From Betaproteobacteria bacterium (lineage in GTDB: Bacteria > Pseudomonadota > Gammaproteobacteria > Burkholderiales > JAHFRG01): DNA of 5,926 nt. Positions within the stretch are counted from its first letter, which is position 1. Each line of letters opens with the position of its first letter. The translations under genes and the position numbers were made by a program. Below, one piece after another: positions 1 to 5,926 of this stretch. Under the pieces are notes generated by a model that was given only the letters and a program-made list of their open reading frames with translations, made no database searches and had not been told where the DNA came from. The DNA lies in contig JAHFRG010000086.1 in the NCBI GenBank assembly GCA_023258935.1, positions 1-5,926 on the forward strand, in the 5' to 3' direction.

Positions 1-1708
1 GCCGCTCCGAGGCACGGAAGTCGGTGCTGTACAAGGAAGTGTCAGCGTTAAGAATCCCAACCAGGGAAAGCTTGGGGAAATCGTGGCCTTTGGCCAGGAT
101 TTGCGTTCCCACCAGGATGTCTACTTCGTGGGTGCGGATGCGCTCGAGCATATCGGACCAGGCGAGCTTGCGCCGCGTGCTGTCGCGGTCTATGCGCAGG
201 ATGCGTGCGCTTGGGAACAAAGCTGACAAAGCGCTTTCCACCCGCTGCGTGCCCTGCCCCAGTGGAATGAGGTCCACGTTGCCGCAGCTCGGGCAGGCGA
301 CGGGCACGCGTTCCTCGTGCCCGCAGTGGTGGCAGCGCAGCTTTTTTTCCCGCAAATGCAGCACCAGTCGGCTTGAGCAGCGCGCGCAGCCGGAAATCCA
401 TCCGCACGCACTGCACATAAGTACTGGAGCGTAACCCCTGCGGTTGATGAAAATCAGGCTTTGTTCGCCCCGCTGCAGTCTTTCCTTGAGCGCTGCAATT
501 AAAGGCTCGGACAGGCCTTCATTCAGCTTGGCGCGGCGGATATCAATACAGCGCACGGAAGGATGCTCGGCATTTTCCGCTGCGCGCTGAGTCAGAGTTG
601 CCATGCGGTAGCGGCCTGATAGCGCATGATGGTAACTTTCCATAGCGGGCGTGGCTGAACCCAGAACTACCGGCACGCTGGATTGCTTGGCGCGAAAGAT
701 CGCTACATCCCGCGCCGAGTAGCGCAAACCCTCCTGCTGCTTAAACGACGCGTCATGTTCCTCGTCCACGATGATGAGCGCAAGATTGGGGATGGGCGTG
801 AACACCGCAAGCCGCGTGCCGAGAATAACCTGCGCCTCGCCGGATTGCGCGAGCAGCCAATTCTCCAGCCGTTCGCCATCGTTTAACCCGCTGTGCAGAC
901 ATACCATACGATGTCGCGGAAAACGCCCTCGCAGCAGCGCCTCAAGCTGAGGTGAAAGATTGATTTCCGGGACCAGCAGCAAAGCCTGTTTCCCCTGCTC
1001 TAGGACTTGCGAGATCAGACTCGTATAAAGCTCGGTTTTGCCGCTGCCGGTGATGCCGAAGAGCAACCAGCAAGCGAATTCACCCAAGCGGATTGGGCGC
1101 AAGGCATGAACCTGTTCTGCATTGAGTTTTGGCGCCGGCGTTGCTGGCGGTTCGGTTGCTGCGGGACGCGAGGTTTCCTTCACCCAGCCCAGTGCCATGA
1201 TTTCGTTCAGCGTTTTTTGCGCATTGGCAGAAATCTTACGCAGTTCTTGTTTGCTGAGAGCATCCGCTGTTTTAAAACGCTCAATTAGTGTGCGCTTTAT
1301 CACAGCCTTTGCCGGCAATCCGGAGAGATCAAGCTTGCGCCCCGTCTCAGTTAGAGCAAACCAGTTGCTGGATTTTTGAGTGACGGGTTTTTTACGGCGC
1401 AGCCGTGATGGGAGCGCGTTCATGACGACCTGCCCTAAAGGATGGTGATAGTAATCACTGCAAAACCTAAGCAGGCTCAGCATTTGCGTGGAGACGGCAG
1501 GGATATCCTGAAACAGGTAAGAGATTGGCTTGATGCGTTGCGGTGAAATGCTCGGTTGACTCGTTATGTCCATTACCATGCCCACCATTTGTTTTTTTCC
1601 GAACGGTACCAACACGCGCATGCCGATATGCTCGCGAGTTAAACCGGGCGCGGCATAATCGAATAGGCATTCAACCGGTACATCGAGTGCAACGCGTGAA
1701 ATAGTCAT
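1..1708 (-). CDS. priA: PriA, primosomal protein N' (replication restart helicase), C-terminus cut by window edge
   Basis: Superfamily 2 DNA helicase that recognises abandoned replication forks and starts reloading of the replisome (with PriB/PriC, DnaT and DnaC in E. coli). Reading from the ATG at 1708, 569 codons run without a stop to the left edge. The N-terminal 3'-DNA-binding part contains YYHHPLGQVV (about residues 86-95). Walker A is GITGSGKT (218-225, K224). The DEEH box is at 315-318 and GSATP at 350-354. Eight cysteines form the two zinc-binding clusters: C432, C435, C441, C444, C459, C462, C472 and C475. The late helicase motif GTQILAKGHDF is at 534-544, and the visible part ends at STDFRASER, just before the expected QVAGRAGR motif. 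E. coli PriA is about 730 residues, so roughly 160 residues lie outside the window. The start is supported by alignment with the usual PriA N-terminus (VALDVPVECLFDY). No strong Shine-Dalgarno sequence precedes it. The frame is intact, and the gene is separated from hemE by 343 bp. Confidence 0.97.
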   Translation of the reverse strand, partial: MTISRVALDVPVECLFDYAAPGLTREHIGMRVLVPFGKKQMVGMVMDITSQPSISPQRIKPISYLFQDIPAVSTQMLSLLRFCSDYYHHPLGQVVMNALPSRLRRKKPVTQKSSNWFALTETGRKLDLSGLPAKAVIKRTLIERFKTADALSKQELRKISANAQKTLNEIMALGWVKETSRPAATEPPATPAPKLNAEQVHALRPIRLGEFACWLLFGITGSGKTELYTSLISQVLEQGKQALLLVPEINLSPQLEALLRGRFPRHRMVCLHSGLNDGERLENWLLAQSGEAQVILGTRLAVFTPIPNLALIIVDEEHDASFKQQEGLRYSARDVAIFRAKQSSVPVVLGSATPAMESYHHALSGRYRMATLTQRAAENAEHPSVRCIDIRRAKLNEGLSEPLIAALKERLQRGEQSLIFINRRGYAPVLMCSACGWISGCARCSSRLVLHLREKKLRCHHCGHEERVPVACPSCGNVDLIPLGQGTQRVESALSALFPSARILRIDRDSTRRKLAWSDMLERIRTHEVDILVGTQILAKGHDFPKLSLVGILNADTSLYSTDFRASER

Positions 1709-1799
1709 GCAAAGCCAAAAGTTGAAGCTTATCTTCAGATGAAATTTGTAGGGGGGATTCTACCGAGTCGTGTGAACACAATACGCAAAAAAACATTTT

Positions 1800-1834
1800 T
1801 TATGCACAAATTCAGTGGACAACTTTGTGAATAA
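1800..1834. promoter_or_regulatory. Cluster of DnaA-box-like sites
   Basis: Two exact matches to the consensus TTATNCACA face each other: TTATGCACA on the plus strand at 1800-1808 and TTATTCACA on the minus strand at 1826-1834. Between them, on the minus strand at 1814-1822, is TTGTCCACT, which differs from TTATCCACA at two positions. The first site abuts the A7-C-A-T6 tract at 1787-1801. DnaA bound here could control priA, which lies about 90 bp further along in the direction of transcription, or act in origin-like duplex opening. The matches are seen directly; binding is inferred. Confidence 0.5.
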
Positions 1835-1876
1835 AAATTTGAATCGGTAGTTAACTCCCCTTCAGACAAGGATTTT

Positions 1877-1906
1877 GTTATATTGCTCAAATTTTAAGCT
1901 TCACAA
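1877..1906 (-). promoter_or_regulatory. Candidate sigma-70 promoter for priA
   Basis: Read on the minus strand, a -35-like TTGTGA (1906-1901) is followed after 18 bp by a -10-like TATAAC (1882-1877). The -10 matches the consensus at five of six positions and the -35 at four of six. Transcription would start near 1870 and run through the DnaA-box cluster before reaching priA, giving a leader of about 160 nt. A second possible -10, TAGAAT (1762-1757), lies closer to priA but has no good -35 at normal spacing. Either assignment is tentative. Confidence 0.3.
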
Positions 1907-1994
1907 AACGCTTATAAATCATAAGGTTGACGATATAGCGAAAAATCATTGCGGGTAGAGAATTGCGCTCGGGCTCGGCTATGCCCATGTGCAT
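1887..1994 (-). CDS. Doubtful 35-codon small ORF in the hemE-priA gap
   Basis: An ATG at 1994 opens a 35-residue frame beginning MHMGIAEPERNSLPAM and ending KRFVKLKI, stop at 1887. The product would be basic and moderately hydrophobic in the middle (MIFRYIVNLMIY). Only a weak AGGT lies upstream. The frame begins within a DnaA-box match and covers the candidate priA -35 region. I do not recognise the peptide. A 35-codon frame can occur by chance, so this is listed only as a possibility. Confidence 0.1.
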   Translation of the reverse strand: MHMGIAEPERNSLPAMIFRYIVNLMIYKRFVKLKI

Positions 1995-1996
1995 AA
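1988..1996 (-). promoter_or_regulatory. Third exact DnaA-box match, near the 3' end of hemE
   Basis: TTATGCACA on the minus strand, the same 9-mer as the plus-strand site at 1800-1808. It lies about 55 bp past the hemE stop codon in the direction of transcription and about 150 bp from the main cluster. One such site alone would mean little; its value is that it is the third exact match in the same gap. Confidence 0.4.
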
Positions 1997-2051
1997 ATAA
2001 GACCTGTAAAAGCGCGGCCAAATTTTCTGTGAAACCTTTTTAACCCTTGTT

Positions 2052-3113
2052 TCAGTGACGGTTTCGGCTCAAGTCGTGCACCGCGTCCACCATTACCGCG
2101 ACATGTTCGGGAGGCGTTGTTTGCATTACACCGTGTCCGAGATTGAAAACGTGACCGTTGCCCGAACCGAAGCTCTGCAGTATTTTTTCCACTTCCTTGA
2201 CGATGATGTCGGGGGAAGATAGCAGCACCGCAGGATCGAGATTTCCTTGCAGTGCGACTTGGTGTCCCACGCGTTTGCGGGCGAGCCCAATGTCAGTGCG
2301 CCAATCCAAACCAATGGCATCACAACCGGTGGCGGCGATGCTTTCCAGATATTCTCCTCCGCCTTTGGTAAAAACAATGGTGGGTATTCGGGAGCCTGCA
2401 TGTTCGCGCACCAGATTGCTTAATATTTGCTCGATATAGTGCAGCGAGAACTCGTGGTATGCAGCGCTTGGAAGAATTCCACCCCAAGTATCGAAAATCA
2501 TCACCACTTGCGCACCGGATTCGATTTGCGCGTTGAGGTAAGCGGTCACTGCGCGAGCATTGGTTGCCAGTACCTGGTGTAAGAGATCGGGACGCCGGTA
2601 GAGCATGGTTTTAACTTGGATAAAGTCAGCGCTCGCTGCGCCTTCAATCATGTAGCAGGCGAGGGTAAATGGACTACCCGAAAAACCGATGAGCGGCAGT
2701 TCATTATCCAGCGCCTTCTTGATTTGGCTCACAGCATCCATGACATAACGCAGATGCGAGCCGGGATCAGGCACACGCAGTTGTTCTATATCCCGTTCAT
2801 CGCGCAGCGGTTTGGTGAATTTCGGTCCTTGGTTTTCTGCGAAATAAAGCCCAAGTCCCATGGCATCGGGTATGGTAAGAATGTCTGAAAAAAGGATGGC
2901 GGCATCCAATTTAAAGCGCGCAAGCGGTTGCAACGTAATTTCAGTGGCAAGGTCGGGGTTCCTGCATAAGGCCATAAAATCCCCGGCGCGTTCTCGGGTT
3001 TCTTTGTATTCGGGTAGATAGCGCCCGGCCTGGCGCATCAGCCACACCGGCGTGTAGGGAGTAGGCTGGCGCAGCAAGGCGCGCAGTAAGGTGTCGTTTT
3101 TAAGTTTTGACAT
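2052..3113 (-). CDS. hemE: Uroporphyrinogen III decarboxylase (HemE)
   Basis: Cytoplasmic, cofactor-free enzyme that removes the four acetate carboxyl groups of uroporphyrinogen III to give coproporphyrinogen III, the branch step that commits tetrapyrroles to haem. The 353 residues match the usual full length (E. coli about 354). The N-terminal signature PVWLMRQAGRYLPEY (22-36) carries the substrate-binding arginines R27 and R31. The catalytic aspartate is D77 in ILFSDI. Y154, T209 in FDTWGG and H327 in NLGHGV correspond to human Y164, S219 and H339 by family alignment from memory. The GFSGSPFTLACYMIEG segment (143-158) is also typical. The start is the ATG giving MSKLKNDTLLRALLRQ, which fits the family N-terminus (MTxLKNDxxLRALLRQP). 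No Shine-Dalgarno sequence is visible, because the upstream DNA is the repeat element at 3118-3250. The gene lies 141 bp past gltD on the same strand, so it may be read from the gltBD operon or from its own promoter. Confidence 0.98.
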   Translation of the reverse strand: MSKLKNDTLLRALLRQPTPYTPVWLMRQAGRYLPEYKETRERAGDFMALCRNPDLATEITLQPLARFKLDAAILFSDILTIPDAMGLGLYFAENQGPKFTKPLRDERDIEQLRVPDPGSHLRYVMDAVSQIKKALDNELPLIGFSGSPFTLACYMIEGAASADFIQVKTMLYRRPDLLHQVLATNARAVTAYLNAQIESGAQVVMIFDTWGGILPSAAYHEFSLHYIEQILSNLVREHAGSRIPTIVFTKGGGEYLESIAATGCDAIGLDWRTDIGLARKRVGHQVALQGNLDPAVLLSSPDIIVKEVEKILQSFGSGNGHVFNLGHGVMQTTPPEHVAVMVDAVHDLSRNRH

Positions 3114-3117
3114 AGTG

Positions 3118-3250
3118 ATTTAACCGCAGAAGACGCGGAGGAAAAGCAAAATCAAATAGACAAGATTTACAGGATTATGAAGGATTAACAAGATTAAATC
3201 CTGTGAATTAAGTTTTTACTCTGCGTCCTCAGTGTCCTCCGCGGTGAATA
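3118..3250. repeat. Palindromic dispersed-repeat-like (MITE-like) element between gltD and hemE
   Basis: The gltD-hemE gap has a nested palindromic build. The outer arms 3120-3142 and 3226-3248 are inverted repeats that match at 18 of 23 positions (left arm core ACCGCAGAAGACGCGGAGGA). The inner arms 3164-3176 and 3197-3209 (GATTTACAGGATT against AATCCTGTGAATT) match at 11 of 13. Between the inner arms, AGGATTATGA and AGGATTAACA (3171-3190) form a 10-bp near-tandem. The sequence type, CCGCAGAGGACGCAGAGG ends with ACAGGATTAA-like inner units, resembles short intergenic repeats that I recall from many environmental bacteria. It contains no ORF and no transposase. No clear target-site duplication is visible. 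The folded RNA would form a long imperfect hairpin in a gltD-hemE transcript. Multicopy status cannot be shown from this window. Confidence 0.7.
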
Positions 3251-3254
3251 TTTA

Positions 3255-4676
3255 TTAACGGGGGAGGTCGGAACTGCCCATTAGGTACTCGTCCGCCGCT
3301 CGCGCTGCTTGGCGCCCTTCGCGAATGGCCCACACCACCAATGATTGGCCGCGGCGCATGTCGCCCGCGGAAAACACTTTGGGAACAGAAGTCTGGTAGC
3401 GGTCGGTATCGGCCTTGACATTCCCACGCTTGTCAAACTCCACACCCAGTTCATTGAGCATACCCTCATGCACGGGATGAAGATAACCCATCGCGAGCAA
3501 AACGAGGTCGGCCTTGATTTCGAATTCAGTGCCGGATATTTCCTGCATCTTCCCGTCTTTCCATTCCAGCCGCACGGCATGCAAGGTCGTGACCTGTCCA
3601 TCCTTGCCCGAGAAGCGCCGGGTGGCGATGCTGAAGTCGCGATAGCAGCCTTCTTCATGGGAAGAAGAGGTGCGCAGCTTCATCGGCCAGTCGGGCCAAG
3701 TCAAGGGTTTGTTTTCTTCCACCGGAGGCTGGGGCAGGAGTTCGAAATTGGTCACCGTGATCGCTCCCTGGCGGATGGACGTGCCGATGCAGTCGGAACC
3801 GGTATCGCCTCCTCCGATCACTACCACATGCTTGCCTGTGGCGGTAAGCTGGTCGGCAACCTTATCCCCGGCGTTCACCTTGTTCTGCTGTGGCAGGAAG
3901 TCCATAGCAAAGTGAATGCCGCGCAATTCCCTTCCCGGCACCGGCAGCTCGCGCGGATGTTCGGAGCCCCCTGTCAGCACCACCGCGTCGAATCTGTCGA
4001 GTAACTCCTTTGCCGGCACGTTTACGCCTATGTGCTGGTTCACCCGGAACTCCACGCCCTCGGCGCGCATTTGCTCCATGCGCCGGTCAATATGGTGTTT
4101 TTCCATTTTGAAGTCGGGGATGCCATAGCGCAAAAGCCCGCCGATGCGGTCGCTTTTCTCGAACAGTACGACGTCGTGGCCGGCGCGTGCCAGTTGCTGT
4201 GAGCAGGCCATTCCGGCTGGGCCGGAACCGACCACCGCAACGCGCTTGCCGGTTTTGCGCGCGGGAATCTGCGGCACCACCCAGCCCATTTCCCAGCCTT
4301 TGTCGATGATGGCGTGCTCGATGGCCTTAATGGTGACCGGATCGTCGTTGATGTTGAGTGTGCACGCCGCCTCGCAGGGTGCGGGGCAAATGCGCCCGGT
4401 GAACTCGGGGAAGTTATTGGTCGAATGCAAGACATCCAGCGCTTCGCGCCAGTTCTGGCGGTAAACCAGATCGTTCCAGTCGGGAATAATGTTGTTGACG
4501 GGACAGCCGGTCTGGCAGAAAGGGATGCCGCAGTCCATGCAGCGTGCGCCCTGTTTCGCCATCTCGGCATCAGGCAGATGCAGGTAGAACTCGAGGGAGT
4601 TGTGCACCCGTTCCTCCACCGGGAGGGCGGGCGGATCGTGCCGCGCGATCTCCATGAATCCGGTGGTTTTACCCAT
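3255..4676 (-). CDS. gltD: Glutamate synthase [NADPH] small subunit (GltD)
   Basis: Small (beta) subunit of NADPH-GOGAT. It takes electrons from NADPH through FAD and passes them via iron-sulphur clusters to the large subunit, where 2-oxoglutarate and glutamine-derived ammonia become glutamate. The 473 residues match the family length (E. coli 472). The N-terminal cysteines C46, C49, C54, C58 (CMDCGIPFCQTGCP) and C97, C101, C105 (CPAPCEAAC) fit the two low-potential 4Fe-4S clusters. The FAD-binding dinucleotide fold is VVGSGPAG (148-155) with the acidic residue E173. The NADPH-binding fold is VIGGGDTGSDC (286-296). The C-terminal FAD contact motif is FSAGDMRRGQSLVVWAIREG (435-454). The start ATG overlaps the gltB stop by 8 bp (ATGGGTAA), which indicates translational coupling. 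The gene is intact with no missing key residue. Confidence 0.97.
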   Translation of the reverse strand: MGKTTGFMEIARHDPPALPVEERVHNSLEFYLHLPDAEMAKQGARCMDCGIPFCQTGCPVNNIIPDWNDLVYRQNWREALDVLHSTNNFPEFTGRICPAPCEAACTLNINDDPVTIKAIEHAIIDKGWEMGWVVPQIPARKTGKRVAVVGSGPAGMACSQQLARAGHDVVLFEKSDRIGGLLRYGIPDFKMEKHHIDRRMEQMRAEGVEFRVNQHIGVNVPAKELLDRFDAVVLTGGSEHPRELPVPGRELRGIHFAMDFLPQQNKVNAGDKVADQLTATGKHVVVIGGGDTGSDCIGTSIRQGAITVTNFELLPQPPVEENKPLTWPDWPMKLRTSSSHEEGCYRDFSIATRRFSGKDGQVTTLHAVRLEWKDGKMQEISGTEFEIKADLVLLAMGYLHPVHEGMLNELGVEFDKRGNVKADTDRYQTSVPKVFSAGDMRRGQSLVVWAIREGRQAARAADEYLMGSSDLPR

Positions 4677-5926
4677 GCTGCGCGATTCCAGCCTTGGGTT
4701 GCGCTCCTTCCTGAGCTTCGGCCATTTCCTTCAGGGCGCGCCGGTACTCAGTCGGCATCACCTTGACGAACTTGGGCAGGAAATTCTCCCAGTGGTCGAG
4801 GATTTTCTTCGCCCGCTGGCTGCCGGTGTAATGCAGATGCTTCTGAATCAGAACGCGAAGCAGCCGTTCGTCTGACTGCCCCAGATGTTTGACATTGACG
4901 CGGCCATGGCTCTCGAGGGCGTCGCCGCCGAGTTCTTCCATAGCCTGCGCTTCCTCGGGCACGGCTTCCAGTTCCACCATCGCCAGATTGCAGCGGCGCT
5001 CAAAGTCACCCTCTTCATCGAGGACGTAAGCAACGCCGCCGCTCATACCTGCCGCGAAGTTGCGGCCGGTATAACCCAGTACCACGATAGTGCCGCCCGT
5101 CATGTATTCGCAACCGTGGTCGCCCACACCTTCCACCACGGCAATGGCACCGGAGTTGCGCACCGCAAAACGCTCTCCGGCGACGCCGCGGAAATAACAC
5201 TCGCCGGAAATCGCTCCGTACAGCACTACGTTTCCGATGATGATGTTATTTTCCGGCACAATGGGGCAGTCGGCAGGAGGATAAATCACCAAGCGCCCTC
5301 CAGACAGTCCTTTACCTACGTAATCATTGCCTTCGCCTTCGAGTTCCAAAGTCACGCCGTGGGCGAGGAATGCGCCGAAGCTCTGGCCTGCCGTGCCTTT
5401 AAGCTTGATGTAAATCGTGTCATCCGGCAGGCCTTCATGGCCGTAACGCTTGGCCACTTCCCCTGAAAGCATCGCGCCGACCACGCGGTTGGTGTTACGA
5501 ATAAGGCTCTCAATCGCCACCGGCTGCCGATGCTCAAGCGCGGCTTTCGCTTCTGCAATCAGTTTGTGGTCTAGCGCTTTTTCCAATCCGTGATTTTGGT
5601 TTTCGCAATGGTATCTCGCCACGTCCGCGGGCACGTCGGGTCGGTGGAAGATTTTCGAGAAATCCAAACCCCTGGCTTTCCAGTGGTCAACCGCTTTCTT
5701 CGTATCCAGCCTATCGGAGCGGCCGATCATCTCGTTGAAGGTGCGGAAGCCCATTTTCGCCATGTACTCGCGCACTTCCTGGGCGACGAAAAAGAAATAA
5801 TTCACAACGTGCTCCGGCTGGCCGGTGAATTTCTTGCGCAGTTCAGGATCCTGAGTGGCTACTCCGACCGGGCAGGTGTTGAGATGGCATTTGCGCATCA
5901 TGATGCAGCCTTCCACCACCAAAGGC
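4669..5926 (-). CDS. gltB: Glutamate synthase [NADPH] large subunit (GltB), C-terminal part only
   Basis: Large (alpha) subunit of NADPH-GOGAT. It carries the glutaminase, FMN/2-oxoglutarate and 3Fe-4S sites. Only the last 418 or so residues are in the window; the full protein is about 1,500 residues, so the 5' two-thirds lie beyond the right edge. The frame is open to the edge, and the leucine codon TTG at 5922 is internal, not a start. Taking that codon as residue 1, the 3Fe-4S ligands are C6, C12 and C17 in EGCIMMRKCHLNTCPVGVATQ (C-x5-C-x4-C). The following linker leads into the glycine-rich right-handed beta-helix domain, with GTAGQSFGAF (176-185), NDYVGKGLSGGRLVIYPP (199-216), AGERFAVRNSGAIAVVEG (248-265), GCEYMTGGTIVVLG (270-283) and GMSGGVAYVLDE (292-303). 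The C-terminal HLHYTGSQRAKKILDHWE (362-379) is also typical. It ends in a TAA inside the gltD start region. Confidence 0.97.
   Translation of the reverse strand, partial: PLVVEGCIMMRKCHLNTCPVGVATQDPELRKKFTGQPEHVVNYFFFVAQEVREYMAKMGFRTFNEMIGRSDRLDTKKAVDHWKARGLDFSKIFHRPDVPADVARYHCENQNHGLEKALDHKLIAEAKAALEHRQPVAIESLIRNTNRVVGAMLSGEVAKRYGHEGLPDDTIYIKLKGTAGQSFGAFLAHGVTLELEGEGNDYVGKGLSGGRLVIYPPADCPIVPENNIIIGNVVLYGAISGECYFRGVAGERFAVRNSGAIAVVEGVGDHGCEYMTGGTIVVLGYTGRNFAAGMSGGVAYVLDEEGDFERRCNLAMVELEAVPEEAQAMEELGGDALESHGRVNVKHLGQSDERLLRVLIQKHLHYTGSQRAKKILDHWENFLPKFVKVMPTEYRRALKEMAEAQEGAQPKAGIAQHG

Larger units (their letters stand above)
1709..2051. other. AT-rich hemE-priA intergenic region
   Basis: This 343-bp stretch lies between the hemE stop and the priA start and has no convincing gene. 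Counted directly, 1781-1930 has 45 G or C in 150 bases (30 %), well below the flanking genes. It holds the DnaA-box-like motifs listed separately and an A7-C-A-T6 tract (1787-1801) that runs into the first box. It also holds two small perfect inverted repeats with 5-nt loops: CTTAT/ATAAG (1911-1915 and 1921-1925) and TGAAG/CTTCA (1723-1727 and 1733-1737). I find no hairpin followed by a T-run that would be a good terminator for hemE. The region probably carries the priA promoter and leader, and possibly more. Confidence 0.8.

Noticed and set aside
24..434. 136-codon plus-strand frame and overlapping minus-strand frames at 48-416 and 190-411
   Set aside because: All are out-of-frame readings of priA, which reads continuously through this stretch with its eight zinc-binding cysteines and helicase motifs in place.
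1927..1961. Plus-strand promoter with TTGACG at 1927-1932
   Set aside because: No -10-like hexamer lies at 16-18 bp; the nearest, TAGAGA, is 23 bp away. It would also point into the 3' end of hemE with no gene to drive.
1960..1992. Possible hemE terminator hairpin (GGGC...GCCC)
   Set aside because: The stem is only 4 bp with an 8-nt loop and no T-run follows on the minus strand, so it does not look like an intrinsic terminator.
3345..4004. 219-codon open frame on the plus strand
   Set aside because: It lies entirely antisense to gltD, whose protein has all family motifs. The translation resembles no known family and is explained by the codon bias of the real gene.
4885..5466. 193-codon open frame on the plus strand
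   Set aside because: Antisense shadow of gltB. It has no recognisable domain and no plausible upstream signals.
5920..5922. TTG as a start codon for a 417-residue protein
   Set aside because: The frame continues upstream to the window edge, and the 3Fe-4S cysteines follow at once. This is the middle of GltB and not a short independent protein.

Overview
The window looks like ordinary chromosomal housekeeping DNA from a proteobacterium, most likely a betaproteobacterium. This rests on the sequence character of PriA, HemE, GltD and GltB, which I recognise by motif and not by a search. I cannot name a genus. All four protein genes lie on the minus strand, so transcription runs from high to low coordinates: gltB (5' part outside the window), gltD, hemE, priA (3' part outside the window). 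The longer open frames on the plus strand are antisense shadows of these genes.

Layout from the right edge: gltB (to 4669) encodes the C-terminal part of the large subunit of NADPH-dependent glutamate synthase. It overlaps gltD (4676-3255), the small subunit, by 8 bp, so the two are clearly translated as an operon. A gap of about 140 bp follows. It is almost filled by a palindromic, dispersed-repeat-like element (about 3118-3250) whose outer and inner arms are both inverted repeats. Then comes hemE (3113-2052, uroporphyrinogen III decarboxylase), whose start codon sits almost against the repeat and has no visible Shine-Dalgarno sequence. A 343-bp AT-rich non-coding gap (1709-2051) separates hemE from priA (1708 to the left edge), the replication-restart helicase.

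Functionally, GltBD makes glutamate from glutamine and 2-oxoglutarate. In bacteria using the C5 pathway glutamate is also the precursor of 5-aminolevulinate, and HemE acts downstream in that same tetrapyrrole pathway. PriA belongs to DNA replication restart and has no metabolic link to the others.

The most interesting non-genic signal is in the hemE-priA gap. It holds three exact matches to the DnaA-box consensus TTATNCACA plus one degenerate box, and its core is only 30 % G+C. That could be a DnaA-controlled priA promoter or a replication-origin-like region. Origins next to hemE are known in Alphaproteobacteria (Caulobacter, Rickettsia), but here the cluster is at the 3' side of hemE, so the parallel is only suggestive. 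I see no CRISPR, tRNA, rRNA, transposase gene or defence system in the window.
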